28,447 nucleotides of DNA from Thermoplasmatota archaeon (GTDB lineage: Archaea; Thermoplasmatota; Thermoplasmata; UBA10834). A program made the translations under genes and the position numbers. How positions within the stretch are numbered: position 1 is the stretch's first letter; each line of letters starts with the position of its first letter. The stretch is taken from NCBI GenBank assembly GCA_030836605.1, contig JAUPMC010000040.1, forward strand, positions 1-28,447, written 5' to 3'. The notes below the pieces were generated by a model that ran no database searches, was not told the DNA's origin, and worked only from the letters and a program-made list of their open reading frames with translations. Shown here one piece after another: positions 7,055 through 13,801 of this stretch.

Positions 7055-7339
7055 ATGATCGTCAAGCTCAACCCGGTCGAGATGAAGATACTGAAGATCC
7101 TGCGGGATTGGTATCCGGTCACGGTGGAGGAGCTCAGGGAGGAGCTCCGGATGAGGGAGGACACGCTAGAGCGGTCCCTCAAGTCGATGGCGGTCAAGGG
7201 GGTCTTGTCCCTCGAGCCGCTGAGCGACAAGACCTACGTACGGCTGCTCATGTCTGATGTGAGCGTAGCGCCCAAAGGCAAGAGGCCGAAGACGGGCGAC
7301 GACCCGGGCGATTTCTACGACGCCCTTGTGTACCAATGA
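7055..7339 (+). CDS. Small winged-helix protein
   Basis: Protein of 94 residues. Residues 5-62 form a compact winged helix: V-E-M-K-I-L-K-I-L-R-D-W-Y, V-T-V-E-E-L-R-E-E-L, then a recognition helix R-E-D-T-L-E-R-S-L-K-S-M and a short wing L-S-L-E-P-L-S-D-K-T-Y-V-R-L. The remaining tail is polar and acidic (K-T-G-D-D-P-G-D-F-Y-D). It starts 13 bp after the small barrel-like protein and ends 52 bp before elp3, so it belongs to the same cassette. DNA binding is likely, but the acidic tail could also serve protein contacts. A GC-rich inverted repeat (7343-7355) follows the stop and may slow transcription before elp3. Confidence 0.75.
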   Translation: MIVKLNPVEMKILKILRDWYPVTVEELREELRMREDTLERSLKSMAVKGVLSLEPLSDKTYVRLLMSDVSVAPKGKRPKTGDDPGDFYDALVYQ

Positions 7340-7391
7340 TGGCGCCAGGCGCCGATAACTAGATATCAGGATTGACTTCTAAGAGCCGGTC

Positions 7392-8948
7392 GTGGGCTAC
7401 GTAGACGATTTCCTCCAGGCGATAGTCTCAGGGGACGTGACGACTCGGGAGGGCGTGTTGAGGCTCAAGGCCAGGCTGTGCAAGAAGCACGGGCTGGCGC
7501 GGGTCCCGACGAACTACGAGATACTTGCGGAGGTTCCCGAGGAGCTAAGGGACGTCGTCGAGCCGCTCCTGAGGAACAAGCCCGTCAGGACCATGAGCGG
7601 CGTCGCGCCCGTCGCGGTGATGACGAGCCCGTTCGACTGCCCGCACGGCCGTTGCTCGTACTGCCCCGGAGGGGTCCCGAACAACAGCCCGCAGTCGTAC
7701 ACCGGCCGTGAGCCAGCAGCCCTCAGGGCGGCCACGAACGAGTTCGACCCCCACAGGCAGACATCGTCCAGGCTGGAGCAGCTCAGGGCGATCGGCCACA
7801 GGACGGACAAGGTCGACCTGATCGTCATGGGGGGCACGTTCACGTCGAGGTCGGAGGAGTATCAGGAGTGGTTCGTCAAGCGGTGCTTCGACGCGATGAA
7901 CGGGAAGGACTCGGAGGACCTGGCGTCGGCCCATTCATTGAACGAGACCGCCCCGTCCCGGTGCGTCGGCCTGACAGTCGAGACGAGGCCGGACTGGTTC
8001 GGCGCGCGGCAGATCGACTGGTCCATGCGCATTGGCGCGACCAAGGTCGAGCTGGGCGTGCAGATACTGGACGACGGGGTCCTCGACGGGGTCAGGCGCG
8101 GGCACCGTGTCCAGGAAGTAGTCGACGCGACCCGCCGGGCCAAGGACGCTGGGCTGAAGGTGTGCTATCACGTCATGCCCGGATTGCCAGGGAGCACAAG
8201 GGAGAAGGACCTCCGGTCCTTCAGGTTGATGTTCGATGACGGCCGGTTCAGGCCGGACATGCTCAAGATCTACCCGACGCTAGTCGTCAAGGGCACGGAG
8301 CTGTACGACAGGTGGCAGAAGGGCGAGTACACCCCTCTGTGCGAGGATGACGGGGTCGCGCTCGTCGCTGAGATGAAGTCCATGGTCCCCCCGTGGGTCC
8401 GCATACTCCGGATACAGAGGGACATCCCCGCTGGCCTGATCGAGGCTGGGATACGCAAGGGACACTTGAGGGAGCTCGTGGCCGAGAGGATGGCCGGGGA
8501 GGGGTCCGTCTGCAGATGCATCAGGTGCAGGGAGGTCGGCCACAGGGACGTGGCCGCGCCTGGAGGCGAGACTCAGCCCGTGCTGCGCACGCTGAGGTAC
8601 GACGCGTCAGGGGGCAGGGAGGAGTTCATGTCGTTCGAGTTCGAGGACACTGGCACCCTGGTCGGATACGCGAGGTTGCGGTTCCCCGGGGACGGGGAAG
8701 CGACCCACGCCATTGTGAGGGAGCTGCACGTCTACGGCCAGATGGTCCCGATAGACGACGCCCCGGGGCGCAACTGGCAGCACCGCGGGTACGGCGAGAG
8801 GTTGCTCGCGGAGTGCGAGCGCCGCTCGGCCGAGGAGGGCCGCTCCGAGCTGCGGGTCACGAGCGGCGTGGGCGCGAGAGGGTACTACAGGTCCCTGGGA
8901 TACACCCGCCAGGGCCACTACATGGCCAAACCCCTGCGTGGCGGATGA
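7392..8948 (+). CDS. elp3: Elp3: tRNA U34 carboxymethyl-forming radical SAM/acetyltransferase
   Basis: Enzyme of 518 residues that forms the 5-carboxymethyl group on wobble uridine-34 of tRNAs, using acetyl-CoA and radical SAM chemistry. The iron-sulfur motif C-P-H-G-R-C-S-Y-C is at residues 83-91. The Elp3-specific zinc-site cysteines appear as C-R-C-I-R-C-R-E-V-G near 375. A GNAT domain covers about 400-515, with the acetyl-CoA loop H-R-G-Y-G-E-R-L-L. Length is normal for archaeal Elp3, which works without the eukaryotic Elp1/Elp2 partners. The start is GTG 7392; no strong ribosome binding site precedes it, and the TATA-like ATAACTAGATAT near 7356-7367 suggests its own promoter. Identification is secure. 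Confidence 0.97.
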   Translation: MGYVDDFLQAIVSGDVTTREGVLRLKARLCKKHGLARVPTNYEILAEVPEELRDVVEPLLRNKPVRTMSGVAPVAVMTSPFDCPHGRCSYCPGGVPNNSPQSYTGREPAALRAATNEFDPHRQTSSRLEQLRAIGHRTDKVDLIVMGGTFTSRSEEYQEWFVKRCFDAMNGKDSEDLASAHSLNETAPSRCVGLTVETRPDWFGARQIDWSMRIGATKVELGVQILDDGVLDGVRRGHRVQEVVDATRRAKDAGLKVCYHVMPGLPGSTREKDLRSFRLMFDDGRFRPDMLKIYPTLVVKGTELYDRWQKGEYTPLCEDDGVALVAEMKSMVPPWVRILRIQRDIPAGLIEAGIRKGHLRELVAERMAGEGSVCRCIRCREVGHRDVAAPGGETQPVLRTLRYDASGGREEFMSFEFEDTGTLVGYARLRFPGDGEATHAIVRELHVYGQMVPIDDAPGRNWQHRGYGERLLAECERRSAEEGRSELRVTSGVGARGYYRSLGYTRQGHYMAKPLRGG

Positions 8949-8975
8949 CCCGACGCTATGATTATAAGACTAGAA

Positions 8976-9004
8976 CCTTTATCGCATAATCGTATCGAAG
9001 GGGG
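8976..9004 (+). promoter_or_regulatory. TATA-like element and ribosome binding site for the zinc-ribbon/TPR gene
   Basis: A CCTTTATC element at 8977-8984 (with a second A/T element GATTATAAG near 8960) precedes a GGGGGT-type ribosome binding site at about 8999-9005. The latter lies about 5 nt before a TTG codon at 9011 and supports TTG as the start. Confidence 0.45.
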
Positions 9005-9010
9005 TATAGT

Positions 9011-10894
9011 TTGGCCTGTCTCAAATGCGGCACCATGACGGAGGACGGTGCCCTGCTCTGCGAGTCCTGCGCTGACGCGACCATCGCAGACCCGAGCTTC
9101 TTTCTCAATCCAGTGCTCATAGGCCAGAGCGTCTTCCACAGGCTGCGTGAGGAGGGGTCAGCAGCCGTCGCTCTGGGACCGGCGCACGGTGCCGGGCTCC
9201 CCCGGATGAAGTCATATGACATCGAACGCGTGGTCAACGACGCGATCATCCCCGCGATGAGGCAGGAGGAGGTCACCCCGTTCTGCGAGAGGTGCAACAC
9301 GATACTGGCCCATCTCGGGGTCCCGCTCAAGTTCGACCGCCCCGTCATGCTCCTGAACGACGACTCCGCGAAGATCATCGGGAATATCGTGCAGAAGGTC
9401 AACGCGCTCGACGGCATGTACCCCGGACAAGGGGTCAGCGACCTGTACCTGCGCATGGGCATGGTCTACTGGTACGCGTATCATGGCATACTCCTGAGGA
9501 CGGCCCCGGAGACCTGGTGCACCCGGAAGCGCCACGAGTTCTACGGGAGGGCGAAGAGGTACCTGTCGAGCGTCCCCGAGACCGACGACCTGAGGTCGAT
9601 TGCGGAGTACAACCTCGGAGTGCTCAGCAGCGACGCCCACGATTGGACGACGGCGGAGGAGCACCTGTCGAAGGCCCTCGCTCACTTCCCTGGCGATCTC
9701 GCTCTCATAGAGTATCTCGCGAAGGCCCACCTCGAGCTCGGCAACGAGATGGAGGCGATGGCGAGGATAGACGAGGCGCTGGCCTCCGCGAACGCCCCAA
9801 GGCTGTGGGTCCTGAAAGGCCGCTTGCTTGAGGAGATGGGCATGCGGAAGGAGTCCATGCAGTGCTACAACCGGGCCCTCACGCTCGACCCGAAGTACAT
9901 CGAGGCCTACGACCGCATCATATCGGTCCTGAAGTCCCTCGGGAAGACGGAGGAGGCCACCCTGGCGGAACGCCAGCGCGCGATGGCCAAGACGCCGGAC
10001 ATGGACCAGAAGGTCACCGACCTGATCTCCGAATTCAAGAAGGCGACCGCGGAGGCGGCCGTCCAACACGTGAAGCACACGCCTCCTCCGGCCCACCGCC
10101 CGCCTCCGGAACCGACGCCGGTGGAGCGTGTGTCGTACCCGATAGAGCTGGCCAGGGAGGCGATCAGCTCGGGCAACTACGACTCGGCCATCCAGATGTC
10201 AGAGGAGATACTGGGCGGGGACCCAGGGTCCCGGGAGGCCCAGCTCATCCTCATCGAGTCGTTGGTCGCGACCTCGGACATGGAGAGGGCGTCGGCTGCG
10301 GCCCACTCATTCTACGAGAAGAACCGCGAGGACAGCCGCGCGTGGTACTGGCGCGGCGTCGTCGCCAGCAAGACCGGCAAGTGGGGCGCGGCCGTGCAGT
10401 ACTATTCCAAGGCCGTCACCCTGGACCCGTCCTTCACGGACTCGTGGCTCGCCATGGGCGAGCTGCTGCTCGAGAACGACAAGGTCAGCGGCGCCGACGA
10501 GAGCTTCTCGCGCGTCATCCAGATGAGTCCCAACAACCCCCGGGCATGGCTCGGCAAGGCGAAGGCGATGCACAAGCTGGGCAGATGGGGCGCGGCGATA
10601 CAGTGCATGGACAAGTACAACATGGTCGAGCCTAACGACAAGGGCGCGTGGCTGCTGAAGGCGGACCTCCTGTTCGAGAAGGAGAAGCACAGGCGCGCCA
10701 TCGAGGCCTACGACAAGTTCCTCGAGCTGTCCCAGGATGACTCTTACGCGCTCGGCCGGAAGGGCATCGCCCTGAACGCCTTGGGCATGCAGGACGAGGC
10801 GAGGGCGTGCCTGGAGGAGGCCGTGAGGCTGGACGCCAACAACCGGGAGGCCGCCAACTGGCTCAAGACGATGTCCGAGGGAGGGGGTCCCTGA
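9011..10894 (+). CDS. Zinc-ribbon and TPR-repeat protein
   Basis: Protein of 627 residues with no recognised catalytic domain. An N-terminal zinc ribbon has cysteines at 3, 6, 17 and 20 (C-x2-C-x10-C-x2-C), and another C-E-R-C pair sits at 92-95. TTG 9011 is taken as the start because the first ATG would delete the first zinc knuckle. Residues 190-335 form TPR repeats. A proline-rich linker follows (about 356-372), then a second TPR block to the end (for example W-Y-W-R-G-V-V-A-S-K-T-G-K-W and A-L-G-R-K-G-I-A-L-N-A-L-G-M). TPR arrays bind peptides or partner proteins, so a scaffold or adaptor role is likely. Its TGA overlaps the next ATG (TGATG), so it is translationally coupled to the Mrr-like/TPR/SAP gene and both probably act together. 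Confidence 0.85.
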   Translation: MACLKCGTMTEDGALLCESCADATIADPSFFLNPVLIGQSVFHRLREEGSAAVALGPAHGAGLPRMKSYDIERVVNDAIIPAMRQEEVTPFCERCNTILAHLGVPLKFDRPVMLLNDDSAKIIGNIVQKVNALDGMYPGQGVSDLYLRMGMVYWYAYHGILLRTAPETWCTRKRHEFYGRAKRYLSSVPETDDLRSIAEYNLGVLSSDAHDWTTAEEHLSKALAHFPGDLALIEYLAKAHLELGNEMEAMARIDEALASANAPRLWVLKGRLLEEMGMRKESMQCYNRALTLDPKYIEAYDRIISVLKSLGKTEEATLAERQRAMAKTPDMDQKVTDLISEFKKATAEAAVQHVKHTPPPAHRPPPEPTPVERVSYPIELAREAISSGNYDSAIQMSEEILGGDPGSREAQLILIESLVATSDMERASAAAHSFYEKNREDSRAWYWRGVVASKTGKWGAAVQYYSKAVTLDPSFTDSWLAMGELLLENDKVSGADESFSRVIQMSPNNPRAWLGKAKAMHKLGRWGAAIQCMDKYNMVEPNDKGAWLLKADLLFEKEKHRRAIEAYDKFLELSQDDSYALGRKGIALNALGMQDEARACLEEAVRLDANNREAANWLKTMSEGGGP

Positions 10895-13494
10895 TGGTCC
10901 AGCTCGACAAGATACTGAGCGAGCGCTCGGACGAGCGCACCCTCCGCGCACTGATGGCGCTGCCGGACATGGAGTTCGGGTCCGTCGTCGAGAAGGTCCT
11001 GGGATGCCTCGAGCTGAGGACGCTCAGGAGCAGGCCCAGGGGCGACTACATCATCGCCGATTGCGAGCACAGGCCGGACGGGAGGAAGTACACGGTGTTC
11101 TTCTCCCGGAAGGACGCGCCCGTGGCGAAGAACGATGTCCTGAGCCTCATATCGTACACGGAGAAGACGGGTTCGGACAACGCGCTCGTGTTCTCCGCGA
11201 GCGGGATCGCGTCCGAGGGCGAGAGGCTGTTGAGGGAGCGATCGATAGGCTACGCGGACGGCCCGAAGCTGGCCTCGCTGCTCCGCAGGTTCGACCTGGA
11301 CAGGCTCGTGGTCGGCTACGCGGACTCCAAGAAGGCCGAGGTGGTGCCGGAGCCCGCGCGGATGAAGGTCGCGGGCAGCAAGCTCGAGGACGCCATGAGG
11401 GCCGGGTACGACGCCCTGGCGGCGAAGGACCACATGCGCGCGCTCGAGGCGTTCGACCTCGCGATATACATCGACGACACGTACGACGTGTCGTGGCGGC
11501 TCAAGGGCAACACGCTGGACGAGATGGGGTACAATGAGCAGGCGCTCGAGTGCTACAAGCGGGCGCTGGAGTTGCTGCCGGAGAGCGACGAGACATGGTT
11601 CTCGCTCGGGAACTGCTTCTACTCGCTGGGGAGGTTCACGGAGGAGATCATGTGCTACGACAAGGCACTGTTCTACAACCCCGCCCTCCAGAAGGCCTTG
11701 ATAAACAGGGGCTCGACCCTGCACAGGCTCGGCCGGTACCAGGATGCCCTGGAGACATACGACCGCGTCCTGAAGATCAACTACCGGCTGGAGAAGGTCC
11801 ACAACAACAAGGGCGCGACCCTGCACGCGATGGGGCACGGCCTGGAGGCGCTCGACTCGTACAACAGGGCGATCGAGCTCAGGCACGACTACGTCGAGGC
11901 GTGGATGAACAAGGGCAACCTGCTGTACGAGCTCGCCCGGTACGACGAGGCCCTCGCGGCGTTCACCCAGGTGACCGGCTTCAGGCCGGAGTACCCGAAG
12001 GGCTGGTACACCCGCGGGCTGGTCCTGAGGAAGCTGGAAAAGCCCACGCAGGCCAAGGCCGCCTTCGAGCAGGCCCTGAGGCTGGACCCCGATTTCACGG
12101 AGGCCAGGAAAGCGCTCGACGAGGAGTCCAAGAAGGTCTCCGCCGGCGTGGCCGACGTGCCCAGGCTGGTCGAGGACATATTCCGCAAGCCCTCCTCGGA
12201 ACAGCCGAAACCCACCGAGGAGCGCGTCCCGGAGCCGCCCGCCCCCGTGATGGAGGAGGACGTCGTCACCAGGGTCCAGGAGCAGAAGGTGGAGGCGCTC
12301 GCGGAGGAGCTCTACGGCGACAGGGCGGAGCTGCTCTTCCTGCTCGGCCGCCTTGATGAGGCGTTCGACTTCCTGGGCAAGTCCCTGAGGCTCGAGGGCG
12401 AGAACGCCCCCTTGCTGACCGCGGCTGGCAACGTGCTCTATCGGCAGGGGAGGCTGGAGGCCGCGGTCAAGTCGTACGAGCACGCCGTGGCCGCCGACCC
12501 GACGTACGTCCCCGCACTCGTCAATCTCCAGACCGCGCTCATGGATTCCAAGGAGTGGGAGCCGGCCCATTCGGTCAGCGACGCGCTGAGGCGCTCGGGA
12601 GCTGGCTGGCAGGGGCACGTGCTCGCGTCGTACTCCGCCCGCCAGAAGAACGACTACCCGAAAGCCGTCGAGGACGTCGAGAACGCCATCGCGGCGGAGG
12701 GCTTGTCCGCCCTGCTGAACTACAGGGGCCTGATCAAGCTCGACGCGGAGGACATGGACGGGGCCGCCGACTCGTTCGCTCGCGCCAAGACCTCGCCGCT
12801 CGACCCCTCGGAGGCGCACAACAACGCGGGCGTCATGCTGTACAGGAAGGGGGACGTGGAGGCGGCCAGCATCGAGTTCGACAAGTCGATCAGACTCCTG
12901 AAGGCGAACGCCCCGGCGTGGAACAACAGGGGCTGCGTGCTCTACAAGATGGACAGGATCCGCGAGGCGGTCGCGTGCTTCGAGGAGTCCCTCATCATAT
13001 CGCCGAGCCCTGTTGCGGCCATCAACAAGGGGTTCAGCCAGCTCACGCTCGACTCGCTCCCGGAGGCGCTCGCGTCGTTCGAGCACTCCCTGAAGCTCGG
13101 GGAGACGCCGGAGGCGCACAACGACCGGGGGATAGTCCTGCTACGCATGGGCAAGATCGAGGACGCCCACGCGTCCTTCGCGGAGGCGCTGCGCCTGTCT
13201 CCCGAGTTCAAGGACGCCGCTGCGAACCTGAGGAGGGCCGAGTCGCTCAGGCCACCGCCAGCCGCGGCCGAGCCCGGGTCCGGCCCGAAGGCCCCGCCGA
13301 AGATGGAGGTCGTGGGCGGCAAGGAGCCGTCGACGGTGAACCTGGCCCAGCTCACTCTCCAGAACCTCAGGGACAAGCGGAAGTCCGAGCTAGAGGCGAT
13401 ATGCGAGACCCTGGGGGTCAGCTCGAGGGGCACGAAGTCCGAGCTCATCAACAGGATAGTGCGGATGAAGAAGCAGCAGCTCCCCGGGAAGTGA
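10894..13494 (+). CDS. Mrr-like domain / TPR arrays / SAP domain protein
   Basis: Large protein of 866 residues with an unusual order of domains. Residues 20-130 resemble an Mrr-type restriction endonuclease fold: M-E-F-G-S-V-V-E-K-V-L, G-D-Y-I-I-A-D near 50-56, D-G-R-K-Y-T-V-F-F-S-R-K at 62-73, then A-L-V-F-S-A-S-G. The position where Mrr enzymes carry Q-x-K reads F-F-S-R, so the nuclease is probably inactive. Residues 165-415 are TPR repeats, 431-456 a proline/glutamate-rich linker, 475-785 more TPR repeats, and about 784-810 a proline/alanine/glycine linker. Residues 819-857 form a SAP DNA-binding motif (L-R-D-K-R-K-S-E-L-E-A-I-C, then G-T-K-S-E-L-I-N-R-I). ATG 10894 overlaps the upstream stop. 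A DNA-associated scaffold is inferred; partners are unknown. Confidence 0.85.
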   Translation: MVQLDKILSERSDERTLRALMALPDMEFGSVVEKVLGCLELRTLRSRPRGDYIIADCEHRPDGRKYTVFFSRKDAPVAKNDVLSLISYTEKTGSDNALVFSASGIASEGERLLRERSIGYADGPKLASLLRRFDLDRLVVGYADSKKAEVVPEPARMKVAGSKLEDAMRAGYDALAAKDHMRALEAFDLAIYIDDTYDVSWRLKGNTLDEMGYNEQALECYKRALELLPESDETWFSLGNCFYSLGRFTEEIMCYDKALFYNPALQKALINRGSTLHRLGRYQDALETYDRVLKINYRLEKVHNNKGATLHAMGHGLEALDSYNRAIELRHDYVEAWMNKGNLLYELARYDEALAAFTQVTGFRPEYPKGWYTRGLVLRKLEKPTQAKAAFEQALRLDPDFTEARKALDEESKKVSAGVADVPRLVEDIFRKPSSEQPKPTEERVPEPPAPVMEEDVVTRVQEQKVEALAEELYGDRAELLFLLGRLDEAFDFLGKSLRLEGENAPLLTAAGNVLYRQGRLEAAVKSYEHAVAADPTYVPALVNLQTALMDSKEWEPAHSVSDALRRSGAGWQGHVLASYSARQKNDYPKAVEDVENAIAAEGLSALLNYRGLIKLDAEDMDGAADSFARAKTSPLDPSEAHNNAGVMLYRKGDVEAASIEFDKSIRLLKANAPAWNNRGCVLYKMDRIREAVACFEESLIISPSPVAAINKGFSQLTLDSLPEALASFEHSLKLGETPEAHNDRGIVLLRMGKIEDAHASFAEALRLSPEFKDAAANLRRAESLRPPPAAAEPGSGPKAPPKMEVVGGKEPSTVNLAQLTLQNLRDKRKSELEAICETLGVSSRGTKSELINRIVRMKKQQLPGK

Positions 13495-13544
13495 CCAGGG
13501 CGTCCGCTGTGCCTATGAACTCAGAGCCAGTCCCGTAGGCGCCG

Positions 13545-13790
13545 TCAGGCGATGTTCATCACGACGACGTCTCGGACGGCCTTCATCTCGCTGAAAGGCA
13601 GCACGAGCCTGCCCTGCGCGTCCGTCTTGAACAGGCGGGGCTCGACCTCCTCGGCCGGGATGACCAGGACGTTCTGGAGCTCTCCAGACTTCGTGTCTAT
13701 CATGAAGTTCTCGATCATTCCGAGTATCTGGCCATCATTGGTCATCACGGTCTTGCCCTTTAGCTCGGTGATGAATTTGCGCATTGACAT
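13545..13790 (-). CDS. PRC-barrel domain protein
   Basis: Protein of 81 residues consisting of a single PRC-barrel: L-K-G-K-T-V-M-T-N-D-G-Q-I-L-G at the start, then D-T-K-S-G-E-L-Q-N-V-L-V, and the closing strands R-L-V-L-P-F-S-E-M-K-A-V-R-D-V-V-V. Such small barrels occur widely in archaea; some family members bind RNA or cell-division proteins, but for this type no activity is established. The ATG at 13790 has GGAGATGG just upstream; a second ATG two codons later is also possible. It begins only 11 bp after the cdc48 stop, so it is very likely co-transcribed with cdc48. That is the main clue to its role. It ends 50 bp from the convergent TPR/SAP gene. Confidence 0.9.
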   Translation of the reverse strand: MSMRKFITELKGKTVMTNDGQILGMIENFMIDTKSGELQNVLVIPAEEVEPRLFKTDAQGRLVLPFSEMKAVRDVVVMNIA

Positions 13791-13801
13791 CCCATCTCCA
13801 G

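Noticed and set aside
10894..11290. Active restriction-modification or defence system based on the Mrr-like domain
   Set aside because: No methylase, specificity subunit, helicase or toxin-antitoxin pair is nearby and the expected Q-x-K catalytic motif is missing.
10744..13119. A very long minus-strand open frame (about 790 codons) opposite the Mrr-like/TPR/SAP gene
   Set aside because: It is a GC-driven shadow: composition is rich in Arg/Leu/Val with no domain, while the plus strand encodes clear TPR and SAP motifs.
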